From GWE2-51-13 sp041736705 (GTDB lineage Bacteria > Bacillota_I > Bacilli_A > Erysipelotrichales > Erysipelotrichaceae), in NCBI GenBank assembly GCA_041736705.1, contig JBGSTC010000028.1:1-64000 (forward strand): 64,000 nt of DNA. The letters are read 5' to 3'. The notes beneath the pieces are model-generated. The model was not told where the DNA came from. It ran no database searches and saw nothing but the letters and a program-made list of their open reading frames with translations. A program made the translations under genes and the position numbers. Positions 16,376 through 23,656 of the stretch are shown piece by piece; position 1 is the stretch's first letter, and each line of letters opens with the position of its first letter.

Positions 16376-16665
16376 ACACGATCTTATCTTGACTATAAGT
16401 AGATCCGAAACGTCCGATCCTTCGTGGCGACCGTTTTTAGGAATGGAAGGGATATCCGTTGACAATCAAGACCGATCGAGTACGGTACGCTACGTTCCGT
16501 TTTTTATTGGAAGGGATGGATTGGATCATTGGTAATCCACGTTAGGAAACGATTGCGAAGTGTGGTCATCTTTAGTTCAAATTCTCCACTTCCTGTACTA
16601 TAATAAACTCAATGAAGCATGATTCAACTTGAGATGGGATAGATTCACGTAAGGTGAGGGATATT
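16376..16665. other. Intergenic region with promoter
   Basis: About 290 bases. The only feature I can support is a promoter at 16576-16604; a TTGACA at 16455-16460 lacks a good -10 partner. Confidence 0.4.
16576..16604 (+). promoter_or_regulatory. Promoter for the FAD/NTF2/SDR cassette
   Basis: TTCAAA (16576-16581) and TATAAT (16599-16604) are spaced by 17 bases and lie 60 bases before the first start. Confidence 0.65.
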
Positions 16666-18294
16666 ATGGAAATCATGGAGTACGATGTCATCGTGGTCGG
16701 TGCGGGGATCGCCGGTCTGACCGCATCCGCCTATTTAAGCAAAGCAAACCACCGGGTGTTACTCTTGGAAAAAGAGGCGGAATGCGGTGGTCTTTTAGGT
16801 GCATTCAAGCTTGACGGACATCTTCTCGACAAAGGGGCTCGTGGGATCATCGATTCGGGCATCGTCTTCTCGATGCTGAAGCAACTGGGCGTCAAGATCG
16901 AATTCGTCGCCAATCCGATCAAATTATCGGTCGGTTCGCGATTCGTCGACTTGGTCGATAAAGCCAGTTTGGAAGAATATGCGCACATCCTCAAAGAAAC
17001 CTACCCGCAAAACAGCCGCGAGATCGATGCGATTTTCGTCGATATCCGCAAAATCATGAAAAACATGGATGTCTTGTACGGGATCGACAACCCGCTGTTC
17101 CTGCCGAAACCCTACGACATGAAATATGTTACGAAAACGTTGTTGCCTTGGATGGGAAAGTTCCTCATCAACATGAACCAGGCGATGATGTTCCTTGAAC
17201 CGGTCAACGAATATCTTGAGAAGAAAACAAGCAATAAGGAATTGATCCAAATCATCGGCCAACATTTCTTCAGCGAAACGCCGACCTTCTTCGCCTTGTC
17301 CTATTTCACCCTATACATGCAATACCATTATCCCAAAGGATCGACCCAGGTCATCGTGGATAAACTCTCCGAGTTGATCCTAAACAACAAGGGCGAAATC
17401 GTCAATCGCTGCGAAGTCAGTGCGATCGATCCCGAATCGAAAGAAGTCTTCACCCAGGATGGTCGAACCTATCGGTATCGTCAACTGATCTGGGCGGCGG
17501 ATACCAACCTGTTCTATCGGGTACTCAAGACGGAATCGATCCGCGATTCCATACAACGACAAAAAGCAATCCGGCGAAAAGAAGAACTGAAGGACTTACG
17601 GGGAGCGGAATCGATCTTGACCCTGTATGCCTTGGTCAACAAGCCGGCGGAAGAATTCCGCAAGAGCAGCGGTCCACATTGGTTCTATACCAAACGCAGG
17701 GAAGGCTTGGCGAACATCTCGCTATCCCAGATTCAAAATCCACAGAAAGAATTCTCAACCGACAAGGACGAGGTTTTCGCTTGGATCAAAAACTACCTTG
17801 AATACAACACCTTCGAAGTCTCCATCCCCTCTTTACGCGATGCGACGCTCTCCCCCCAAGGGGAAACGGGCGTCATCCTCTCGACCTTGTTTGATTATCG
17901 ATTGACCCAGCATGTCGCGGATATGGGCTGGTACGACGAGTTCAAGCGATTTGTCACCCAAGAAATCATCGCCTTTTTCGACGAGAAGGATTGGCCGGGA
18001 TTCAAGGATTCGATCAAGAAATCGATGATCGCCTCGCCTCTGACCATCAAGTCGAGGACGCATAGCACGGAAGGATCCGTGACGGGTTGGTCGTTCGGGA
18101 ATCATCCGTTCCCGGTCGAATACAAATTCCTCAACGTCAGCCGATCCGTCTTGACCCCCGTCGATTCTATCAAACAAGCCGGACAGTGGACGTTCAATCC
18201 AGCCGGGGTTCCGGTCGCCATCCTGACAGGGAAACTGGCTTCGGATGCGGTGGAAAAGGATTTGAAACGGACAAAGAACGGGAAGGGTCGATAA
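16666..18294 (+). CDS. FAD-dependent oxidoreductase, carotenoid desaturase/isomerase-like
   Basis: The start is ATG 16666, preceded at the right distance by AAGGTGAGG; an upstream in-frame GTG lies within that site. The 542-residue protein opens with the dinucleotide fold VIVVGAGIAGLTASAYL and LLLEKEAECGG, as in phytoene desaturases, prolycopene isomerases and related NAD(P)/FAD oxidoreductases. A C-terminal segment with GQWTFNPAGVPVAILTGK closes the FAD site. The substrate is unknown, probably a lipid or isoprenoid. It is followed with almost no gap by an NTF2-like protein and then an SDR, so the three probably act on the same compound. No isoprenoid synthesis gene is seen nearby. Confidence 0.7.
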   Translation: MEIMEYDVIVVGAGIAGLTASAYLSKANHRVLLLEKEAECGGLLGAFKLDGHLLDKGARGIIDSGIVFSMLKQLGVKIEFVANPIKLSVGSRFVDLVDKASLEEYAHILKETYPQNSREIDAIFVDIRKIMKNMDVLYGIDNPLFLPKPYDMKYVTKTLLPWMGKFLINMNQAMMFLEPVNEYLEKKTSNKELIQIIGQHFFSETPTFFALSYFTLYMQYHYPKGSTQVIVDKLSELILNNKGEIVNRCEVSAIDPESKEVFTQDGRTYRYRQLIWAADTNLFYRVLKTESIRDSIQRQKAIRRKEELKDLRGAESILTLYALVNKPAEEFRKSSGPHWFYTKRREGLANISLSQIQNPQKEFSTDKDEVFAWIKNYLEYNTFEVSIPSLRDATLSPQGETGVILSTLFDYRLTQHVADMGWYDEFKRFVTQEIIAFFDEKDWPGFKDSIKKSMIASPLTIKSRTHSTEGSVTGWSFGNHPFPVEYKFLNVSRSVLTPVDSIKQAGQWTFNPAGVPVAILTGKLASDAVEKDLKRTKNGKGR

Positions 18295-18295
18295 C

Positions 18296-18808
18296 ATGCT
18301 TCTGCAAGAAAACATGATCATGGATAAAGATGAAAATAAAGCCGTAGAAGTGGTACCTGAAACCCAAGAAAGACTGGCCGAATTGACGGCGGAGTTGGTC
18401 GAGCATCTTTGGTCGAACACCTACAACACCCAAGGCAAACCGGACTGGTCGCATATTTTCCCTTATTATCATCCCGATATCGTGTTTCAGGATTCGATCC
18501 AACGCGTCGAAGGGATCGATCAATTCAAGGCGATGTGCAACCGCTTGACGAAACGTTGCGAGTCGTTACGGATGGACTTATCCAACGTCATGAAACGCGA
18601 TAACGTCATCAGTATGGAATGGGTGATGACCATGTCTTTCAAGAAATCGCCCACGACACCGCTTTACGGCGTGACGCGATTGACCTTGGGGGAAGACGGA
18701 CGAATCATCCAACAACGCGATTATTATGATTTATGGGGCGATATTTTCAATAACATCCCTTACTTCAAGAAGACCTACCGTAAGTTCCTTTCCAAGTATT
18801 TCGGTTAG
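18296..18808 (+). CDS. NTF2-like (SnoaL-type) protein
   Basis: The 170-residue protein has the outline of an NTF2/SnoaL fold: an N-terminal helix, then YYHPDIVFQDSIQRVEGIDQF, a middle strand pair with ISMEWVMTMSF and a final RDYYDLWGD. Proteins of this fold bind small hydrophobic ligands or act as isomerases and hydrolases. It starts one base after the oxidoreductase stop, so translation is coupled. Its place between an FAD enzyme and an SDR suggests a ligand carrier or a non-redox step in a lipid pathway. No catalytic residue can be named with confidence. Confidence 0.6.
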   Translation: MLLQENMIMDKDENKAVEVVPETQERLAELTAELVEHLWSNTYNTQGKPDWSHIFPYYHPDIVFQDSIQRVEGIDQFKAMCNRLTKRCESLRMDLSNVMKRDNVISMEWVMTMSFKKSPTTPLYGVTRLTLGEDGRIIQQRDYYDLWGDIFNNIPYFKKTYRKFLSKYFG

Positions 18809-18825
18809 GAAGAGAAGGGACACGT

Positions 18826-19740
18826 ATGAAAACACCCGATGAACTGATGTTTCTGAAGAATAAGAACGCCCTCCAGCATGAATCCGAGGTATCGATGCAA
18901 GGCAAGACCTGCGTAATCACCGGCGCGACATCGGGGGTCGGACTTGAAGCCGCAAGAGCGTTGGCGAAAGGCCAGGCGTCGATCGTCATGGTGGTAAGAA
19001 GCCTCGCCAAGGGCGAAGAAGTGAAGAAAGAACTGGTTGAACGGTTCGGCGTATCCGTCGATATCGTAGTCGCTGATTTCAGCCGGTTGGACGATGTCCG
19101 TAATGCGGCGAATCAAGTCCTGGCATTGACGAACAAGATCGATGTGTTGATCAATTGCGCGGGACTCCATTCCACCAAAGCGACCTACACCCCCGAAGGT
19201 CACGAGACCGTTTTCTGTGTCAACCACCTCGCTTCGTTTCTGTTCACCGAGCTTTTATTGGATCGGCTCAAAGAAAGCGCGCCTTCGCGAATCCTGCAGA
19301 TCAATTCGGAAGGTCATCGCTTCAACGGATTGGACATCACCGACCTCGATTGGAAGAAACGGCACTATACCGGCCTACGCGGCTACGGAGCCTCCAAGAC
19401 CGCTCAATTACTGACGGTATGGGAAATCAACGACCGACTTAAAAACACCGGTGTAACGATCAATGCGATGCATCCCGGGGATGTGAAGACCCATATCGGA
19501 AGCAACAACGGGTTTCTCTATCGTTTGTTTTCGAAGCTGGTGATCCAACCCTCGCTTAGAAGCCCCGTCATTTCCGGTAAGGCGATCTATTACTTGGTCG
19601 CGGATCCGAAACTACAGGACATCAGCGGGAAATTCTACCATTTGACGATCGAAGAGACACCGGCCAAACACGCGCTGGATCGATCGATGGGGAAACGGAT
19701 TTATGAGGAGAGCCTGCGTTTGTCCGGTTTATCAAAGTAA
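18826..19740 (+). CDS. Short-chain dehydrogenase/reductase, retinol-dehydrogenase-like
   Basis: The 304-residue protein has the NAD(P) motif TGATSGVG near residue 31, the structural motif NCAG, the substrate serine in QINSEGH and the catalytic YGASK. The extended form with HPGDVKTHI and a C-terminal arm resembles retinol dehydrogenase/WWOX-type SDRs that act on lipophilic alcohols or ketones. It follows the NTF2-like gene by 17 bases with AAGAGAAGGG before the start and closes the cassette. Substrate and physiological direction are unknown. Confidence 0.75.
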   Translation: MKTPDELMFLKNKNALQHESEVSMQGKTCVITGATSGVGLEAARALAKGQASIVMVVRSLAKGEEVKKELVERFGVSVDIVVADFSRLDDVRNAANQVLALTNKIDVLINCAGLHSTKATYTPEGHETVFCVNHLASFLFTELLLDRLKESAPSRILQINSEGHRFNGLDITDLDWKKRHYTGLRGYGASKTAQLLTVWEINDRLKNTGVTINAMHPGDVKTHIGSNNGFLYRLFSKLVIQPSLRSPVISGKAIYYLVADPKLQDISGKFYHLTIEETPAKHALDRSMGKRIYEESLRLSGLSK

Positions 19741-19802
19741 GAGTAAGAATACGCAGTATTTAAAAGACCCAAATCATCTTTCCATAACTTAAGATTGAAA
19801 TC

Positions 19803-19827
19803 AGGTGTTCATCGCGAACACCTTTTT
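19803..19827 (+). terminator. Terminator of the FAD/NTF2/SDR cassette
   Basis: AGGTGTTC and GAACACCT pair around ATCGC and are followed by five T residues. Confidence 0.85.
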
Positions 19828-19861
19828 ATGCGGTTTTCCTACCAACATTCTTGTTTCTTCG

Positions 19862-19890
19862 TTCTATCTCCGCCGATTCTTTAGTATAAT
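19862..19890 (+). promoter_or_regulatory. Promoter for the phosphatidyltransferase pair
   Basis: TATAAT at 19885-19890 is preceded by a weak TTCTAT at 19862-19867 with 17-base spacing, about 45 bases before the start. Confidence 0.5.
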
Positions 19891-19934
19891 GGAACTATAT
19901 TGAAGCCATCGCGTACATCCTGTAGGAGAGCGGC

Positions 19935-20519
19935 ATGAATAAACAAGACTTCGCGCTCAATAAAATACTGACCATCCCCAATTTCCTGAGTCTCTTCAGG
20001 TTGGTTTTGGCGTTCTTGTTCTGGCATCGGTACACCAATGCGACCAGTGCGAACGATGTGATGTTGGCGGTGTTCTATCTGGTTCTCTCCGGAATCACGG
20101 ATATCCTGGACGGGAAAATCGCCCGTCGCTTCAACATGGTCAGCGAACTCGGGAAAATCCTGGATCCGGTCGCGGATAAAATCACCCAGGGGATGATCAT
20201 GATCGCCTTGATCGGACGTTTTCCGTTCATCGTCGTCGAGTTGGCATTGTTTACGATCAAGCAGACCTATATGTCGATCGCCGGGATCCTGATTCTTAAG
20301 CGGGTGCGCGAGAACCTTGGGGCGCGTTGGTACGGAAAGATGAATACCGTAATCTTGTATGGATGTTCGATCTTCATGATCTTGTGGTATACGATGCCTG
20401 TGAATGTCGGAAACATCCTGATTCTCATCGGTTGCGTCTCGATTTCATTCACCTTCATCATGTATTTCAAGGAGTATCAGCGGATCCTGCGACTCAATCG
20501 GTCGACACGGAACCTATGA
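19935..20519 (+). CDS. CDP-alcohol phosphatidyltransferase (PgsA-like)
   Basis: The 194-residue membrane protein has the family signature DILDGKIARRFNMVSELGKILDPVADK, split as D-x2-DG-x2-AR, then x8-G-x3-D-x3-D, with several membrane helices around it. It transfers a phosphatidyl group from CDP-diacylglycerol to an alcohol. By length and by the N-terminal LTIPNFLSLFRL it is closest to phosphatidylglycerophosphate synthases, though cardiolipin-synthase-like members look similar. AGGAGAG precedes the start. Its 3' end overlaps the next gene by four bases. Confidence 0.82.
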   Translation: MNKQDFALNKILTIPNFLSLFRLVLAFLFWHRYTNATSANDVMLAVFYLVLSGITDILDGKIARRFNMVSELGKILDPVADKITQGMIMIALIGRFPFIVVELALFTIKQTYMSIAGILILKRVRENLGARWYGKMNTVILYGCSIFMILWYTMPVNVGNILILIGCVSISFTFIMYFKEYQRILRLNRSTRNL

Positions 20520-21025
20520 AAGAAACTTTCCTTTGCGTCATGGCGCAATACGATACCGAAACGGAAATGAAACTTGCGGATCTCCAACGGAAAATGGCGG
20601 AAGCGGGGTTTATCGGAAGACAGTCCAAGCACCTGAAACATCATATTACTTTAGGAATCTTCGATGTTTCCCAAGAATCAAGGATCAAGGAGCGGATCGA
20701 TGAGATCACACGCGAATTCGTTCCGTTTGAGATTCGTTTGGGGAGTCTGGGTCTCTTCAGGACCGATGTGCTCTTCATTTCACCGGTCGCCAACCACGAT
20801 TTGCTTCAAATCCACGAAGCCTTGCATCAAGGCATCGATGAGGATGTAAACTGGGTGCCGCATTCGACGATGTTCATCGAAGAGACGAGTCAAGTCCTCC
20901 AAGCCGTCGAATTCCTTGCCCAAACTTTCCAACCCTTCAGCGCGAAGATCGAATCGATCGGTTTCTATCAGTTCCAACCCACCCGTTTCATCGTAGAGAA
21001 ATCCTTAAGTCAAACCCACGAGTAA
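20516..21025 (+). CDS. 2H phosphoesterase / 2'-5' RNA ligase-like protein
   Basis: I place the start at ATG 20516, which overlaps the previous stop (ATGA). The 169-residue protein has the paired histidine motifs HHITLG near residue 43 and HSTMF near residue 118, the HxT/S signature of the 2H phosphoesterase fold. Members cleave 2',3'-cyclic or 2'-5' phosphodiester bonds in RNA or nucleotides. Coupling to a phospholipid synthase gene is unexpected and may only reflect expression. A larger frame upstream runs inside the neighbour and is not used. Confidence 0.72.
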   Translation: MKETFLCVMAQYDTETEMKLADLQRKMAEAGFIGRQSKHLKHHITLGIFDVSQESRIKERIDEITREFVPFEIRLGSLGLFRTDVLFISPVANHDLLQIHEALHQGIDEDVNWVPHSTMFIEETSQVLQAVEFLAQTFQPFSAKIESIGFYQFQPTRFIVEKSLSQTHE

Positions 21026-21030
21026 AGAAA

Positions 21031-21055
21031 AGTCGGAACGACGTCCCGACTTTTT
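21031..21055. terminator. Bidirectional terminator
   Basis: AGTCGG and CCGACT pair with a short inner stem, with T residues on the right and A residues on the left, so it can end transcripts from both convergent genes. Confidence 0.75.
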
Positions 21056-21065
21056 CATTGTGTCA

Positions 21066-22958
21066 TTATTCGACGATCGAACGGAGATTACTTCCGTCCA
21101 TATCGCTGAGATAGACCTTGACCGATCCGTCTTCATAGCTCTTCAAAGTGATCAGAGAGTTCTCGAAGATCACCGTATGGTCGCTTCGAATATTCGACGC
21201 AAAGACAAGCTGTTTCTGTCCACTCTCGGGGTTCATGCGATACAACGACCCGTTAGTCTCGTTCCATGCCACATAATAAAGCATGTCTTCGCCGACCCCG
21301 ATCACATTAAGATACTCGTCGAAGGTATCCAACACCACGCTTTCCGACCCATCCTGACTCATTCGGACGATCTGCATGGGGAGTTCGCTATCGCCTTTCT
21401 TCTTTGCGTAATAAATCCATTCCGTATCCACGACATAGGAATTGATTGCCTCGTCGAGATACATGAATTTGTCCGAACCTTCCAACGAATTGCGGTAAAT
21501 CCCGAAATTCCCCGCTTCGAAGCCGATTTTCTGATAGTAAATGAAGTCTGCGGAAAGCTGGATTTCGCCAAACGAGTCTGAGTCGTCGATCACGCTGCGT
21601 TGCGTACCATCCGACTTCGCCTTCATGATTTTTATCTCGTTGAGATCCGTATAGTAGATCCATCCATCCTTCATCACGAAGTCGTTCACCGATACATCAA
21701 GGACGACCCCCTTCTCGCTACCATCCATCTTCATCCGGCAAAGATAACCATTTAAACTATCGTTGATGAAATAGACCCAGTCTTTGACGACGGTAAGATT
21801 GTGTGCATAGACGTCGATCAGTCTCGTCTTCCCCGAAGCGTCCGTTTTCACTTTATAGATTCCTTTGTTTGCTTCGCTGGCATCACGATAGAAGATCCAT
21901 TCGCCGACCCGGACAAGGTAGGGGTCGCTGACCCCAAGACCTAAGATCGAATCGGTGTCGGGATCGACCTGACGGATCTTCAATGTATTCTCCAACGTAC
22001 CTGTCGAAAGCGAAAGTCTGTAGTACTGGGGTGTGAAATCCTGACTTACGAAATATGCGGACGCCCCGATGATTGACAAAGTGGTCGCGACTTTATCGCT
22101 AAGAACGATATCCCCGCTTCCGTCGAATTCCAACGCGCGGACACCGTTAAAACTGCTGACGATGAGCTTTTGCCCATCGGTATTGATTGAATTGACATCG
22201 ACATCCGAGATTTTCTTCAGATCGCTTCCATCCATGGCCATCGAGTAGAGTTTAGCTTTATCTTTCATATTGCGATAATAGATGCGATTGTTCGCAATGA
22301 CGAAATCACGTCCGCCGGTCGACACGTCGGTCATCGAACCACCGTCCATTTTGACTTTTTGGATTGTATACGAGGTATCGCTGATGCCGTAATAGAGCCA
22401 TCCGTCATGATAGTAGAAGCCATAGGCATTCACATCCGCAAGTTTTTGCGGATTCTTTCCGTCGACGGAATTGCGGTAGATCTGTCCGTAGCCGTTGATG
22501 TAGACGATGGTTTCGTCCATCACCAGAATCATACCCATGTTGTCGGCGGGAACACCCGTCAGGATTCTACCTGCTGTTCCGTCGGTTTTAATCGTGAAGA
22601 CCCCTTGTTCACTCAAGGCATAGAGGTCGTCGTTGACAACATTGATCGACCGGTATTCGCCATCCGCCAATTTGGTGACACTCGATCCATCGCTTTTCAT
22701 TTTGAAAAGACCGGTCATAATCGTCAACGTCGACTCATCGAACGTTTCACAGGAACAATAGACCCATCCGTCGGCTTCGGCGTACTGCCCGCCGTTCATC
22801 ATGTTACCGCTGGTATTCCCGATGACCTTGGCAGTGAATTCGGTTGGAATCGGATCATCATCGTCATCATCGTCCGGTACGACGGGCTTTTTACCGCAAC
22901 CCGTCAAAAGTGATAAAGCAAGCATGAAAGCGAAGAGGATTGTTAGGAACTTTCTCAT
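21066..22958 (-). CDS. DUF5050-type beta-propeller lipoprotein
   Basis: The 630-residue protein begins with a lipoprotein signal peptide ending in SLLTGC, followed by a linker with seven aspartates in a row. The rest consists of repeats of about 45 residues with forms such as DGWVYCS, DGWLYYGI, EWIFYRDAS, DWVYFIND, DGWIYYTDLNEI and TEWIYYAKK, each followed by GLFKMKSDG-like turns. This is the DUF5050 (WD/YWTD-like) propeller seen in many Bacillota surface proteins. It probably sits on the outer face of the membrane and binds a ligand or partner. AGGGGGT precedes the start. The actual ligand is unknown. Confidence 0.8.
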   Translation of the reverse strand: MRKFLTILFAFMLALSLLTGCGKKPVVPDDDDDDDPIPTEFTAKVIGNTSGNMMNGGQYAEADGWVYCSCETFDESTLTIMTGLFKMKSDGSSVTKLADGEYRSINVVNDDLYALSEQGVFTIKTDGTAGRILTGVPADNMGMILVMDETIVYINGYGQIYRNSVDGKNPQKLADVNAYGFYYHDGWLYYGISDTSYTIQKVKMDGGSMTDVSTGGRDFVIANNRIYYRNMKDKAKLYSMAMDGSDLKKISDVDVNSINTDGQKLIVSSFNGVRALEFDGSGDIVLSDKVATTLSIIGASAYFVSQDFTPQYYRLSLSTGTLENTLKIRQVDPDTDSILGLGVSDPYLVRVGEWIFYRDASEANKGIYKVKTDASGKTRLIDVYAHNLTVVKDWVYFINDSLNGYLCRMKMDGSEKGVVLDVSVNDFVMKDGWIYYTDLNEIKIMKAKSDGTQRSVIDDSDSFGEIQLSADFIYYQKIGFEAGNFGIYRNSLEGSDKFMYLDEAINSYVVDTEWIYYAKKKGDSELPMQIVRMSQDGSESVVLDTFDEYLNVIGVGEDMLYYVAWNETNGSLYRMNPESGQKQLVFASNIRSDHTVIFENSLITLKSYEDGSVKVYLSDMDGSNLRSIVE

Positions 22959-23302
22959 AGGACCCCCTGGTTGATCTGTCCGGTATCGCCATCAATGAGC
23001 GCGACATATGATGAATCAATGTGGATACATAAAAACGGAAACTTCTGAATTCATTCTATCGCTACTCCACCGTCGAATACAATTCTTTTCGATGTTCGTC
23101 GTCAAACAACAATACCCCATCCAAGTTTATCAAATCGAAAAGATGTGATAAAAAGCAAAAATAAAATATAGAAACGGAGATAAAATTAAGAAATATGTAA
23201 ATAAATAGAAAAATAATGTAAAAAACGGAAATAAAAATGGAAAAATGATAGACAAATCGAATTTAGACAATAAAATAGAACGTATAGTTGGAGGGAAAAA
23301 CT
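22959..23302. other. AT-rich divergent intergenic region
   Basis: About 340 bases separate the lipoprotein from the ammonium transport operon. The right half (about 23110-23290) is strikingly A-rich on the plus strand, with recurring short forms like AACGGAGATAAAA and AACGGAAATAAAAATGG, unlike the flanking DNA. It holds a promoter at 23249-23276 and could act as an UP element or bent-DNA control region. Confidence 0.5.
23249..23276 (+). promoter_or_regulatory. Promoter for the ammonium transport operon
   Basis: TAGACA (23249-23254) and TAAAAT (23271-23276) with a 16-base spacer lie 26 bases before the first start, with TTGGAGGG as the ribosome site. Confidence 0.55.
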
Positions 23303-23656
23303 ATGGAGAAGAAACAAAAGAGGAAAGATTCGGGTTTGATTCAAACAAAGGGAAGCCGTAAAGAAGGCATTGCGATCCACCATCGCATCGGCCTTTCCAA
23401 ACGGCTTTCGATCGGAGTGCTGGGGTTTGTCGCGATTGTCTTGATGTGGTTGGGCGTTTCGATTCTAGTGTTGAGCCTTGTCAACGATGTCTCCTTCACG
23501 GTCATGGGTTCTTCGATCCATGGGTCGCTCTGGGGCATCGTCATCGCCTTCCTGGGCATCCGTTACTTCGTATCCGTGTTGAAGCTTAAACAGAGGGTCT
23601 ACCAAAGCGCATCGAGGTTCTCCATGAGAAACTTCAAAGGGAAGGTGGCTGCATGA
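23303..23656 (+). CDS. Small two-helix membrane protein ahead of amt
   Basis: The start is ATG 23303 behind GTTGGAGGG. The 117-residue product has a basic, Lys-rich N-terminus of about 35 residues, two membrane segments (about 38-62 and 70-90) and a basic tail. I recognise no family. Its stop overlaps the ammonium transporter start by four bases (ATGA), so translation is coupled and the two proteins are likely made in fixed ratio. It may assemble with or regulate the transporter. Confidence 0.6.
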   Translation: MEKKQKRKDSGLIQTKGSRKEGIAIHHRIGLSKRLSIGVLGFVAIVLMWLGVSILVLSLVNDVSFTVMGSSIHGSLWGIVIAFLGIRYFVSVLKLKQRVYQSASRFSMRNFKGKVAA

